NCBI RefSeq assembly: GCF_003945345.1 | Contig: NZ_AP019308.1 | Location: forward strand, 2,232,001 to 2,296,000 | Source of the DNA: Paenibacillus baekrokdamisoli | Lineage (GTDB): Bacteria; Bacillota; Bacilli; Paenibacillales; Paenibacillaceae | Direction: 5' to 3' | DNA length: 64,000 nucleotides | Part shown: piece after piece, positions 51,644-60,526 of the stretch | Position numbering within the stretch: the stretch's first letter is position 1 | Layout of the letters: each line of letters begins with the position of its first letter | Translations under genes and position numbers: made by a program | Notes under the pieces: generated by a model | What the model saw: only the letters and a program-made list of their open reading frames with translations | Databases searched by the model: none | Told to the model about the DNA's origin: nothing

Positions 51644-52270
51644 CTATTCAAGTCCATGCTCCTCACGAATGCGATAAAGGCCCTGGATGAGCAGCTCAGC
51701 AGGATCGCGGTTAAGCAAATAGTGCGAAATTAAAATGTGAAGCGGTATGGCACATACGTTGTTGCCATCTTGAATGGAAGTGAATCCTGCTTCAAGCACT
51801 GGACCATGCTCTTCATGGAACTCCAAATCCACATACACTTGCTCCTGATTGAACTCTTCGCGAATCGTTCTCGCACAGTAAGGAACAATCGTTCCATCAA
51901 TCAGAACCTTTGCCTCATCCTCCGACTCTGGAGGCTTCGGCAGCAGCTTACCGCCTTCCTGCTGCATAAGATCAGAGAAAAAGGAAGCAAGCCACAGGGC
52001 TGGATTTGCATTGTTTTGGAATTTCTCAAGCAACTCACGCATGAAAAAGCCGCAAACATAACCGTCACCATTTTGAAGCTGAACCCTGTAAGTGAAGATT
52101 GGACCATACAGCTCGTGGGTCAATATTTGCCCATCCACTTGGTCGCCTTCAAACATAATGTTGAGCGCATGCCTGGCATTACTGTCAAGCACTTCAATTA
52201 AGCGTGCAATTTCCTCTTCATTCGTTTGCTGTTCATTTTGATTGTCATTGACTGTGTTGTTATTTGTCAT
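51644..52270 (-). CDS. Hypothetical acidic protein (208 aa)
   Basis: 208 residues, Asn/Gln/Glu-rich N-terminus then an acidic body. No signal or membrane segment. Segments such as LYGPIFTYRVQLQNGDGYVC and VDLEFHEEHGPVLEAGFTSI suggest two similar alpha/beta halves. I do not recognise the family. It lies 88 bases after kimA on the same strand and has its own terminator. Confidence 0.65.
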   Translation of the reverse strand: MTNNNTVNDNQNEQQTNEEEIARLIEVLDSNARHALNIMFEGDQVDGQILTHELYGPIFTYRVQLQNGDGYVCGFFMRELLEKFQNNANPALWLASFFSDLMQQEGGKLLPKPPESEDEAKVLIDGTIVPYCARTIREEFNQEQVYVDLEFHEEHGPVLEAGFTSIQDGNNVCAIPLHILISHYLLNRDPAELLIQGLYRIREEHGLE

Positions 52271-52358
52271 TGTTTGTTTTCACCCGTTATTAATCATATC
52301 ATTCCTCGGCTCAAAGAAAAAGTATAGATTCCTATGAAATCTATCCTTTCCCTCTTCC

Positions 52359-54176
52359 TTATCGTTGCAAACGGTAAGGAACCGTCGCAATTACGACATG
52401 CTTTTGATTGAATAAATAGGCTCGAAGAAGCAGGCTGGTCTGATTATGCAGAATGTGCTGCCACCAGTGCTTTGTAATAAATTGAGGGATAAGCACCGTA
52501 ATATGGTCTGTCTCAGCTGTTTTCCACTCAATCGTATCAATGAACTTCAACAAAGGCTTAATAATGCTTCGATAGCTGGACCGCAGCGTGATCAAGCGGA
52601 CACCAGGATTCCACTCCTCCCACTTCTTCTCCATCCGCTCGATTCCTTCATCATCAAAGCCAACATAAACGGCAACCACATTATCCGTCAGTGACAACGC
52701 GTAACTAAGTGAATTCATCACGACTCGCGTAATACCAGCGACAGGAACAACAATCGTACTGCCTTTCAGGTGTGGCTGATCGGTTTGGACGTTGATCCTT
52801 AATTGATCAGCCGTATTCATGTAATGCTGATGGATATAGTAGAAAATAAAAATAACAACAGGCAGGAACAAAAATACCAGCCATACCTGTGAGAATTTCG
52901 TGAAAATAAAGATCAGTGTAATGACCAGTGTTGTTAACATGCCAATTGTATTCACAAGGAATCGGCTCCCCCATCGAGGTGGCCTCCGCTTCAGCCAGTA
53001 GACCATCATTCCAAGCTGAGAAAGGGTGAATGGAATGAACACGCCAACTGCATATAAGGGGATCAGATTCTCAGTCTCCCCCTTCGAAGCAATGACGAGA
53101 ACAGCCGAGAATAGACCTAGAACGATAATACCGTTAGAGAAACCAAGGCGGTCTCCCCTCACCATGAACATGTTGGGCATATATTTGTCTTTCGCCAACA
53201 TAAAAGCGAGTAGTGGAAAAGCTGCATAAGCCGTATTAGCGGCAAGGAAGAGAATCAAAGCGGTTATGCCTTGAATGATATAATAAAAGATGCCGCGTCC
53301 GAAGGTGATCGCTGCAATTTGGGACACAACCGTCTCTTTGGGATTCGGCTTGATACCATACCAGTAAGCCAGCAGGCTGATGCCGATGAACATAATCCCC
53401 AGAAGGGAGCCCATCATAATAAGTGTAGCGGCAGCGTTGCGATCAGCAGGCTTCCTGAAGTTGGGTATCGCATTCGACACCGCTTCGACGCCTGTTAAGG
53501 CAGAACAACCGGAGCTGAATGCTTTTAGAAGAAGAAATAAACTAATATTGTTAACCACGGTACCTATCTCAGGCACATCCGCATGAATCCCGCCTGTTGC
53601 ATATTTGATAACCCCGGAGAGAATGAGAAGGAAGATCGCCGCCACAAATAAATACACCGGTATCGCTAGTACAGACGCGGATTCCGTTATTCCGCGTAAA
53701 TTCATAATGGTCAGGAAAAGAATCATCATTAAAGCGATAAGAACCCGATGATCATGTAAGGATGGAAAAGCTGAAGTGATCGCATCTGTTCCCGCAGAGG
53801 AGCTAACCGCGACGGTTAATAGGTAATCGATAAGAAGCGAGCCACCAGCAAGCAAGCCGGAGGATACGCCGAGGTTATCCTTTGCCACAATATAAGCGCC
53901 GCCTCCGGCCGGATAGGTGAAGATCGTCTGCCGGTAGGACAGAATCAGAATAAAAAGAAGGCCTAGAACAGCAATAGAGATGGGAATAGAGTACCAGACG
54001 GCCGTGAAGCCCGCGACCATCAATACAATAAGGATTTGTTCGGTACCATAAGCTACGGAGGATAACGCATCGGATGATAAGACGGCAAGCGCCTTCAGCT
54101 TGCTCAGCTTCTCTCCTTCAATCTCGGCACTCTTCATTGGCCGACCAATTAATAATCGCTTGAATCTGTTGATCAT
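52359..54176 (-). CDS. kimA: KimA-type high-affinity potassium importer (APC superfamily)
   Basis: 605 residues with twelve membrane helices and a ~150-residue cytosolic C-terminal domain. The N-terminal IEGEKLSKLKALAVLSSDAL, then SSVAYGTEQILIVLM, and ISAGTDAITSAFPSLHD-like segments match B. subtilis KimA (YdaO), as do LLKAFSSGCSALTGVEAVSN and YRTIVPL-like segments in the C-terminal part. KimA is a K+/H+ symporter. In B. subtilis its expression is controlled by a c-di-AMP riboswitch; I see no such element in the 120 bases upstream here. GGAG precedes the ATG. Confidence 0.88.
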   Translation of the reverse strand: MINRFKRLLIGRPMKSAEIEGEKLSKLKALAVLSSDALSSVAYGTEQILIVLMVAGFTAVWYSIPISIAVLGLLFILILSYRQTIFTYPAGGGAYIVAKDNLGVSSGLLAGGSLLIDYLLTVAVSSSAGTDAITSAFPSLHDHRVLIALMMILFLTIMNLRGITESASVLAIPVYLFVAAIFLLILSGVIKYATGGIHADVPEIGTVVNNISLFLLLKAFSSGCSALTGVEAVSNAIPNFRKPADRNAAATLIMMGSLLGIMFIGISLLAYWYGIKPNPKETVVSQIAAITFGRGIFYYIIQGITALILFLAANTAYAAFPLLAFMLAKDKYMPNMFMVRGDRLGFSNGIIVLGLFSAVLVIASKGETENLIPLYAVGVFIPFTLSQLGMMVYWLKRRPPRWGSRFLVNTIGMLTTLVITLIFIFTKFSQVWLVFLFLPVVIFIFYYIHQHYMNTADQLRINVQTDQPHLKGSTIVVPVAGITRVVMNSLSYALSLTDNVVAVYVGFDDEGIERMEKKWEEWNPGVRLITLRSSYRSIIKPLLKFIDTIEWKTAETDHITVLIPQFITKHWWQHILHNQTSLLLRAYLFNQKHVVIATVPYRLQR

Positions 54177-54308
54177 GGATCTCCTTCACCTCGCCTCTCT
54201 TATACCCATTCTCAGCCCTTCATACCCATTCCTGTAGATAGGAATTAGGTTACCCCTTATCGGTTCATTTATGTTGAATGGCTGTTCTGCCTTTTTGTTC
54301 CAAGACGA

Positions 54309-54335
54309 TAAAAAAGCCGCGCATTAGCGCGGCTT
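54309..54335 (-). terminator. Terminator after the ECF fusion gene
   Basis: AAGCCGCGC-ATTA-GCGCGGCTT (54314-54335), with six T on the minus strand. Perfect 9-bp stem. Confidence 0.9.
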
Positions 54336-54399
54336 GATCCCTATTCCAAATAAGAAAGTTTCTTGAATCTGTCCAGCAAGCTAAGTCCAACACAGCAGC

Positions 54400-56136
54400 C
54401 TACACAGCCGAATGGAACGCCCACCACCACAATAATAAACATAGAACAATGATGACAGCAAGCAGTAATGAATCACGTTTTCTCCAATTGTTCCCCTTCA
54501 TTAACGTTGGATTTCGAGACATGCTAACTCCCCTGCTCTCCAGTGCATTAGCCACATTATCACCTAAACGAAAGAGAGACAGCATGAAGGGAATGGCGAT
54601 ATCCCGAATTCTCGTTATATTCCCCCTCCAATTGTTACGGGTAACCTTACCCCTAGCGATCGAAACTCGCGAGAAGCGTTCCCACTCCATAAGAAGAACA
54701 GGTACGAACCGAAGCAGCAGCGTTATAGTCAGAATAATCTTCATCCCGAGCACCGGAACACGACCACGTCTGGAAAACAGCTGTTCAAGTGAACGTCGAA
54801 GGCGCAAAGGAGTGACAGCAAGCGGAAGACCTAATCCAACCAGCATCGCAAGCCATGGCTTCAAGAGGGAACGGATTGAGATGAGAAAGGCTTGTGTGTT
54901 CCACAGGGTTCCATCTCCTGGCGCTGTGAAGCCGGCGAAGATCGCCATCATGATCGTAAAGAAACTAAGTGTGATAATCGGCCCTCGCCAGCGCTGCAAT
55001 CGAATGCGTCCTACTATAATGATAAGTCCAGTTAATGCGGTGATTATAGCGATTCCTGACCAGCTTCGCTGCATTAACATGAAGGAAGAGAGAAGCAAGT
55101 AAGATAACCAGACTGCACGTGGATCAAACGAAGCAAGAGGTGACGAGCTTGGAACTCTTGTCTTATAGAAGTTCGAACGATCATCTACCAATAGCTTCGA
55201 ATTCGTAAAGGGTTCCTTCTTCACTTGTTCCTTGAACCTCTCATCTTGCCTTGTGTCATCGCGATGGGAAGCGGAAGCAATTCCTAAGGCCAATACAGCA
55301 GGATTCCAGATCTGATCCGCAGGAATACCTTTTTTCCATAAGGCATGGGCAATTTGCAGCCATGCTGGCACAGTCATCCCCGCTTGTTCTAGCCATTCGG
55401 GATGCGCTAATATCTGTTCTCGGCTACATTTCCGAATTCTCCCGTCCATTTGCATTAATAGGATGGAATCAGCAATTCCTAGTGCCCAATCACTTTCGTG
55501 TGAAATCAATAGTACACCTTGCCCAGCCGCTGCACATTTCTGGAGCTGGGCGCTTAGCTGGGCATGACCGCCAGCATCAAGTCCAGCCGTTGGCTCATCC
55601 AGCAGCAGCCAAGCCGCCGGCGCTGCGAATAAACAAGCCAGAGCTGTACGTCTTCGCTCCCCCCCACTCATCCGATAAGGATCACGAGACAGCTTGGAGA
55701 CGTCCCACCCTACTGCCTGCAGTGCTTCCTCCATCCGCTGCTTCTTTTCATCCGTTTCTATTTCATAAGGTTTTAGCACATAATTAAGCTCGTCCTCTAC
55801 GGATCGAGCAAATAACTGCTCCTCAGGAGATTGGCAGGAGTAGCTGTATGCAAGCAAGGCTTTCGGGTTTCGCTGGTTTATCCTCAGATAATTACGGACC
55901 CAGAGACGTTCATTGCCATAGTGGATGTCAAGATCCTCTGAGGGGTTTCTCAAACCTGCTGTAATCTCCATCAATCTTGTCTTGCCCACACCATTGGGCC
56001 CCATTAATACCGTAATGGACCCCGTTTCCAAACGCAGCTCCAATTGACCCTTTTCAGGTGGAATACCAGTATCTGCTTGATCCTCGATCAGCTTCAAGCC
56101 ACGAATTCGTAATGTCATGTTCATGGAATTATTCAT
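54400..56136 (-). CDS. ECF transporter ATPase-transmembrane (EcfA-EcfT) fusion
   Basis: 578 residues from ATG 56136, which overlaps the upstream ATPase stop (ATGA); the frame opens at 56253. Residues ~1-230 are an ABC ATPase: Walker A GPNGVGKTRLM (Lys52), signature RMSGGERRRTALA, Walker B WLLLDEPTAGLD, H-loop LLISHESD. Residues ~340-578 are the T component, with five helices and the coupling motif NALESRG. ECF importers usually have A and T as separate proteins. Partner of the adjacent ATPase and of BioY (biotin binding) across the gap, so this is a biotin-type ECF module. Confidence 0.88.
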   Translation of the reverse strand: MNNSMNMTLRIRGLKLIEDQADTGIPPEKGQLELRLETGSITVLMGPNGVGKTRLMEITAGLRNPSEDLDIHYGNERLWVRNYLRINQRNPKALLAYSYSCQSPEEQLFARSVEDELNYVLKPYEIETDEKKQRMEEALQAVGWDVSKLSRDPYRMSGGERRRTALACLFAAPAAWLLLDEPTAGLDAGGHAQLSAQLQKCAAAGQGVLLISHESDWALGIADSILLMQMDGRIRKCSREQILAHPEWLEQAGMTVPAWLQIAHALWKKGIPADQIWNPAVLALGIASASHRDDTRQDERFKEQVKKEPFTNSKLLVDDRSNFYKTRVPSSSPLASFDPRAVWLSYLLLSSFMLMQRSWSGIAIITALTGLIIIVGRIRLQRWRGPIITLSFFTIMMAIFAGFTAPGDGTLWNTQAFLISIRSLLKPWLAMLVGLGLPLAVTPLRLRRSLEQLFSRRGRVPVLGMKIILTITLLLRFVPVLLMEWERFSRVSIARGKVTRNNWRGNITRIRDIAIPFMLSLFRLGDNVANALESRGVSMSRNPTLMKGNNWRKRDSLLLAVIIVLCLLLWWWAFHSAV

Positions 56137-56993
56137 CCTACGTTCAACGCCCTTCGCCACTCCTCTACAGTTATGGGAAGCGGAGACTGTAATTGACCCA
56201 ACCGCTTCAGCTCCATAGCTAAAGAAGCCAAATAAGGCAAACGAAGACCGCACTGCTCACAAGGCGTTGAGCTAGACATAGCAGAAGGCAAAGAGGGTGT
56301 TGGCTCACCATATAGAAAATGCTCACTCGACCCATCGAAGATAATCCTGCCTTCTGCTAATGCGATCACACGTGAGGAAGACTCCAGCTCATCCAAGCGC
56401 TGGGTGACCCAGACCACTGAACTGCCCGCTGCGTTCAGCTCTTTTGCAATGTGATAGACCCGCTCGCGAGATCGGTCATCCAGCATAGAGGTTGCCTCAT
56501 CAAAAACAATTAGAGGTGCATTCCCAGCTGTAGCTGCTGCGATCGCGGCGAGTTGGCGTTGTCCACCGGAGAGATTTGCCCAAGGAAAATACGCGATTGA
56601 CTGTAGTCCCGACAGCATCAAGATGGCATCAGTCTTCACAGGAATATCGGCTGCAGGCAGCTGAAGCCACTCCAAAGCAAAAGTGATTTCCTCACGCGGT
56701 GTCTCACCGAATAACTGTGCATCGGGCTGCTGCATGACATAAGGAGCAGGCCGATCACCTGCAAAACCACGGTTCATATAGCCTCCTGCTTCCTCTACTG
56801 TTAACCCTGCCATAATCCGAGCTAGCGTGGTTTTTCCACTGCCGTTCACGCCTACGATTGTTATCCATTCACCGGGTGATACAGTTAAATTCATACGATC
56901 CAATCTTAATGCGGAAGACTTGCCGCTTGATTCAGCTGAACCTGCCACAGTGACCGCAGCTAAAACAAAGTCATCGTTATTTTTTTGATTCAT
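56133..56993 (-). CDS. ECF transporter ATP-binding protein
   Basis: 286 residues from ATG 56993 (AGAGG about 10 bases upstream; the frame opens at 57014). Walker A VGVNGSGKTTLARI, Q-loop VMQQPDAQLFG (typical ECF Q-loop), signature NLSGGQRQLAAI, Walker B LIVFDEATSML. It pairs with the ATPase-T fusion. Divergent from bioY across a BirA-like operator. Residues 235-286 carry a CEQC motif of unknown use. Confidence 0.9.
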   Translation of the reverse strand: MNQKNNDDFVLAAVTVAGSAESSGKSSALRLDRMNLTVSPGEWITIVGVNGSGKTTLARIMAGLTVEEAGGYMNRGFAGDRPAPYVMQQPDAQLFGETPREEITFALEWLQLPAADIPVKTDAILMLSGLQSIAYFPWANLSGGQRQLAAIAAATAGNAPLIVFDEATSMLDDRSRERVYHIAKELNAAGSSVVWVTQRLDELESSSRVIALAEGRIIFDGSSEHFLYGEPTPSLPSAMSSSTPCEQCGLRLPYLASLAMELKRLGQLQSPLPITVEEWRRALNVG

Positions 56994-57041
56994 TGCGAAT
57001 TTCCCTCTTCCCAAACCGCTAATCCCGTGATAGAATTCGAT

Positions 57042-57076
57042 ATGTTAACCAAAGCATAATGATATAAGTTAACAAT
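57042..57076. promoter_or_regulatory. BirA-like biotin operator between ecf genes and bioY
   Basis: ATGTTAACC (57042-57050) and GTTAACAAT (57068-57076) form an inverted repeat with GTTAAC half sites 18 bases apart. This fits the known Firmicutes BirA box of TTGTTAAC-spacer-GTTAACAA. Placed between two divergent transport units, it would control both by biotin. Confidence 0.72.
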
Positions 57077-57113
57077 TATTTTATTAAGATAACATGATAA
57101 AGGAGATTTAACA

Positions 57114-57725
57114 ATGTCTATACCATCACAAACAACAACCCCTCTCTCCACGCAAACAAGCTCTGTTTACTGGATTCGAGGTATCGTCTTTACAGCGCTG
57201 TTCTCCGCTTTGTTCATCGCATTCAGCTGGATCAAGGTTCCGCTTGGATACACGAGTGTTCCTATCACACTGCAGACATTAGCGGTTATGCTGGCTGGCG
57301 GTCTTCTTGGAGCTGTATATGGATTCTGGAGTATTCTCATTGTTTTGCTATTAACGGCAACTGGACTTCCACTCTTGCACGGTAATGGCGGACTGCCCTT
57401 GATATTTGGAGCAACAGGCGGGTTTATATGGATGTTTCCTATTGCCGCCCTGTTAATCGGACTTGTTAGTGATAAATTGTTCCGCAGCAGCAAGACACTA
57501 AACGCGAAGTCGATTGTCATTCTATTTATTAGTATAATCGCATTTGGTATCGTATTGGTATACATAACCGGGGTACCTTGGCTCGCTTATAAAGCCAATT
57601 ATACGCTATCGGCAGCACTCAAGGGCGGCTGTTACCCTTTCCTGCTTGGAGATATCATTAAAGCTGTGGTCGCTGTAGTGCTCATACGCACACTTCGTCC
57701 TTTACTCCCTAAGTTCCGTAAATAG
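57114..57725 (+). CDS. bioY: Biotin transporter substrate-binding subunit BioY
   Basis: 203 residues, six membrane helices. Typical BioY segments: FSWIKVPLGYTSVPITLQTL, VMLAGGLLGAVYGFWSILIV, FGATGGFIWMFPIAALLIGL, LKGGCYPFLLGDIIKAVVAV. It is the S component that binds biotin and hands it to the ECF module. AAGGAG is upstream of the ATG. Divergent from the ECF ATPase genes and sharing the BirA-like operator. Confidence 0.93.
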   Translation: MSIPSQTTTPLSTQTSSVYWIRGIVFTALFSALFIAFSWIKVPLGYTSVPITLQTLAVMLAGGLLGAVYGFWSILIVLLLTATGLPLLHGNGGLPLIFGATGGFIWMFPIAALLIGLVSDKLFRSSKTLNAKSIVILFISIIAFGIVLVYITGVPWLAYKANYTLSAALKGGCYPFLLGDIIKAVVAVVLIRTLRPLLPKFRK

Positions 57726-57740
57726 TCAACCTATTGAACA

Positions 57741-57785
57741 GAAGAAGGCGATACCCGTTTCGTTTCGACGGGTATCGCCTTCTTC
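57741..57785. terminator. Strong terminator after bioY
   Basis: GAAGAAGGCGATACCCGT paired perfectly with ACGGGTATCGCCTTCTTC, an 18-bp stem; T-rich on the right. Confidence 0.9.
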
Positions 57786-57851
57786 AATTATTCATTTCAC
57801 TTATGGCTTCTAACATGGAATGAACAACTGCGTTCATTAAGGCTTGCAGCC

Positions 57852-57991
57852 TTAGTCCAAGTTTTTAAAATTCTTTTTTACCAATAGCTTCGTTATATCA
57901 TCAATGACCTTCTCACAAGCAATTTTACCGGAATATAGCCAGCTGCTCTTCGAATCCAACTCATAGACATGACCAGCTTTAACCATTGGAA
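57852..57991 (-). pseudogene. Remnant of an iron-siderophore binding protein (C-terminal ~46 codons)
   Basis: The minus strand reads IPMVKAGHVYELDSKSSWLY and then SGKIACEKVIDDITKLLVKK before a stop at 57852. This is the conserved C-terminus of FecB/FhuD-type substrate-binding proteins. A TGA precedes it in frame and nothing of the N-terminal 250 residues is present nearby. It lies next to zur. Confidence 0.65.
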
Positions 57992-58007
57992 TTCATTTCC
58001 ATATCGG

Positions 58008-58035
58008 AAAAGAACAGCGCTAAGAGCTGTTCTTT
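58008..58035 (-). terminator. Terminator of zur
   Basis: GAACAGC / GCTGTTC (58012-58018, 58026-58032), with TTTT on the minus strand. Confidence 0.75.
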
Positions 58036-58070
58036 CGATTCATATTTGATGAATTTGAGGATAGAGGAGT

Positions 58071-58511
58071 CTAATTAGCTGATGCAGCTTCTTGCTGGCA
58101 GCTCTCACAGATCCCATAAACTTCGAATCGATGATTTACTATTTTGAAATCACCCGGTAATTCCAGCTTTTGCTCCATCGGACAATATTCGAAGGTTAAT
58201 GTTTTCTCGCAATTGATGCAGATTAGATGGTGATGATGGTGGTTCGAGCAGCTGCCTCTAAATTTCAATCCGCCATCCATAAAATAAAACTGCTCTAGGG
58301 CGCCCATCTCACTAAGCAGCCGCAAATTACGATAAACAGTATCAAAGCTTACGCTTGGATAGGACACCGACATTTGGTCGTATACATCCTTTGGGGACAA
58401 ATACCCCTCCGATTTGGAGAAAATTTCTGCGAGCATCCGACGCTGCTCCGTAATTCTCCAGCCGCTCTTGGACATGACATCAATCATTTGTTTAACCATA
58501 TTATCAGCCAT
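58071..58511 (-). CDS. zur: Zinc uptake repressor Zur (Fur family)
   Basis: 146 residues from ATG 58511 (AAAGGA 7 bases upstream; the frame opens at 58589). DNA-binding part GWRITEQRRMLAEIFSKSEG and PSVSFDTVYRNLRLLSEMGA; metal part NHHHHHLICINCEKTLTFEY with C-x2-C and a second C-x2-C (GICESCQ). The layout, including the His run and SCPM/EYCPM, matches B. subtilis Zur rather than Fur or PerR. Represses zinc uptake when zinc is sufficient. No ABC zinc genes are adjacent. Confidence 0.85.
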   Translation of the reverse strand: MADNMVKQMIDVMSKSGWRITEQRRMLAEIFSKSEGYLSPKDVYDQMSVSYPSVSFDTVYRNLRLLSEMGALEQFYFMDGGLKFRGSCSNHHHHHLICINCEKTLTFEYCPMEQKLELPGDFKIVNHRFEVYGICESCQQEAASAN

Positions 58512-58615
58512 GGATAAATTCCTTTCGCTTACATCATAAGAACATGATGCTTCAATTCGAACGAATATGTCAAGATGGGAACGCTTCATAGTGAATATAG
58601 TAGGCGATTCCGTCC

Positions 58616-58656
58616 AAAAAATAGACCGACAACCTACTACTTGGCTGTCGGTCTAT
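58616..58656 (-). terminator. Terminator of the mqnB-mqnD operon
   Basis: ATAGACCGACA / TGTCGGTCTAT with six T on the minus strand, 23 bases past the mqnD stop. Confidence 0.9.
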
Positions 58657-58679
58657 TCCACCTCTTATCTTAAACCGAC

Positions 58680-59540
58680 CTAAGGAGTTAAGCGGAATTT
58701 CGCGAGGTCAAACGAAGGCACAAGACCTTCCTGAGAGGCTCGTCCAAGCAGTGCCTCGATCGCAGCGTATCCATCATCACCGAGGTTTGCAGAGAATTCA
58801 TTCACATAAAGATCAATATGTGCTTGTGCAACTTCAGGTGAAAGCTCCTGCGCATGATCGAGTACATAAGCCTTAGAAAGTTCAGGATGCGCCCAGGCAT
58901 ATTCCACCGAAGCCCTAATCCACTGCGCAAGCTGGTCCAAATTCAACGAACGCTTCGCTATAATCGCACCCAGCGGGATTGGCAAACCCGTATCCGATTC
59001 CCACCAACTGCCGAGATCCGTAAGCAGGTGCAGTCCAAAGTTCTGATACGTAAACCGAGCCTCGTGAATAACTAGTCCAGCATCTACAAGACCGTCTCTT
59101 ACCGCAGGCATGATCTCATGGAACGGCATAACAATAATTTCGCCCACTCCGCCTGGCACCTGCTGCGCAGCCCATAGTCGGAATAATAGATACGCCGTGG
59201 ATTTCTCGCTTGGTACAGCTACACGCTTGCCTGCCAGCGCTGACAAATCCGTACTGCTCGATGAACCGTTCTGTGTTAACACAAGCGGACCGCAGCCTCG
59301 GCCGAGCGCACCTCCGCACGGCAGCAGCGCATAATCGGACAAGACGTAGGGTAAAGCTGCATAAGAAATTTTCATGACTTCCGGCACTTCAGCATCGCCT
59401 TCGCTCCCGGTCGCCCATTGATTCGTTATATCAATGTCCGCATACGTTACTTCAAGCTCGGGCGCATCTGGTATAAGTCCATGGACCAAGGCATGAAAGA
59501 TAAACGTGTCATTCGGACAAGGTGAGAAAGCAATTCTCAT
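58680..59540 (-). CDS. mqnD: 1,4-dihydroxy-6-naphthoate synthase MqnD
   Basis: 286 residues. Periplasmic-binding-protein-like fold used as an enzyme. Segments MRIAFSPCPNDTFIFHALVH, KRVAVPSEKSTAYLLFRLWA, GLVIHEARFTYQNFGLHLLT and LPIPLGAIIAKRSL are those of MqnD of the futalosine menaquinone pathway, converting cyclic dehypoxanthinyl futalosine. It overlaps mqnB by 4 bases (ATGA). Other pathway genes (mqnA, mqnC, mqnE) are not in the window. Confidence 0.9.
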   Translation of the reverse strand: MRIAFSPCPNDTFIFHALVHGLIPDAPELEVTYADIDITNQWATGSEGDAEVPEVMKISYAALPYVLSDYALLPCGGALGRGCGPLVLTQNGSSSSTDLSALAGKRVAVPSEKSTAYLLFRLWAAQQVPGGVGEIIVMPFHEIMPAVRDGLVDAGLVIHEARFTYQNFGLHLLTDLGSWWESDTGLPIPLGAIIAKRSLNLDQLAQWIRASVEYAWAHPELSKAYVLDHAQELSPEVAQAHIDLYVNEFSANLGDDGYAAIEALLGRASQEGLVPSFDLAKFRLTP

Positions 59541-60238
59541 AATAATACCTCCGCTAGAACTGAACTAGCTGCTTCAAGCGCCTTCAGTGCATCTCCGATA
59601 CGCCAAGCATCCCGATCTCTTGGACCTACTTGATTCGAAATCGTACGTATTTCGAGAACGGGTATCCCTCGATTACTAGCTGCGGTTGCTACGCCATACC
59701 CTTCCATCGCCTCTACTGCTGCACCTGGAATACGTAAAGCCAATCGTGCAGCATGGTCAGCCGTACCCGTTGCGGTCGATACCGTCAGTATCGGGCCGGT
59801 AAGGACAATTAATCCTATTGTTTGCAGCGCAGCAGCAAGCTTACTTACAAGAGCCGGATTGACTCGAAATTTAGTTGTTCCGAACCCAAGCTCTTCAAAG
59901 CTGAGGAAAGCATCACTTGTCTGAACACCCAGATCACCTGATACGATATCTGTAGCAAGGACTACAGAACCTACTTCCGCTTGACCGACGAAGCCGCCCC
60001 CAATTCCAGCGCTTATGACCAAGCTGTATTCGGTGCCTGCTAATGCTGCAGCTGTACTTGCTGCCGTGGCAATGGGACCGACACCACCTGCAAGCACGTC
60101 CACGCCAGCATGGCCTTGAAGCCCCCGCAGTACAGCATCCTTCTCTGCTTGAACAGCGGTAACGATGAGAATGCGCCCAGCAGAAGCCCTTTGCCCTGCA
60201 TTTGAAGCAGAGAGTTGAGCATTCTTATCTGTATTCAT
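59537..60238 (-). CDS. mqnB: Futalosine hydrolase MqnB
   Basis: 233 residues. Nucleoside phosphorylase-type fold: RILIVTAVQAEKDAVLRGLQ, SLVISAGIGGGFVGQAEVGS, DAFLSFEELGFG, PGAAVEAMEGYGVATAASNR (ribose-binding MEG) and LEIRTISNQVGPRDRDAW. Removes hypoxanthine from futalosine. First gene of the pair with mqnD. A family A repeat (A6) lies 29 bases upstream of the start. Confidence 0.9.
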   Translation of the reverse strand: MNTDKNAQLSASNAGQRASAGRILIVTAVQAEKDAVLRGLQGHAGVDVLAGGVGPIATAASTAAALAGTEYSLVISAGIGGGFVGQAEVGSVVLATDIVSGDLGVQTSDAFLSFEELGFGTTKFRVNPALVSKLAAALQTIGLIVLTGPILTVSTATGTADHAARLALRIPGAAVEAMEGYGVATAASNRGIPVLEIRTISNQVGPRDRDAWRIGDALKALEAASSVLAEVLL

Positions 60239-60268
60239 GGTCGATCTCCTTCACTGGCAGGTCATCTA

Positions 60269-60459
60269 TATAAGTTGAACTTAAGAAACGAACAATGAGC
60301 CGCTGCACAGATGGTATGTTCTTCCGATCGCTGTTGAGCCCGGATTTCTTGTTTTGGTCCCTGATAAGGGGGAAATCCGGTCTCAAAGGCGAACGCTAAC
60401 GCTTCTCCAGAATCATCCATCTGCTCCGCTCACTTGTTGTATCTCTAGTTCAACTCATC
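60269..60459 (+). repeat. Hairpin element family A, copy A6 (complete)
   Basis: Left end TATAAGTTGAACT; right end AGTTCAACTCATC, diverged in its last bases; TA on both outer sides (60267-60268, 60460-60461). Inserted in the loop of a small GTCAT/ATGAC palindrome between galU and mqnB. Confidence 0.92.
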
Positions 60460-60526
60460 TAAAATGACGTTACACCAAAAATAATGTTACTTACAATTCA
60501 TTTATTGTACCAGCTTCTCGATCTAA

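Noticed and set aside
54177-54308. c-di-AMP (ydaO) riboswitch upstream of kimA
   Set aside because: I could find neither the length nor paired segments expected for it.
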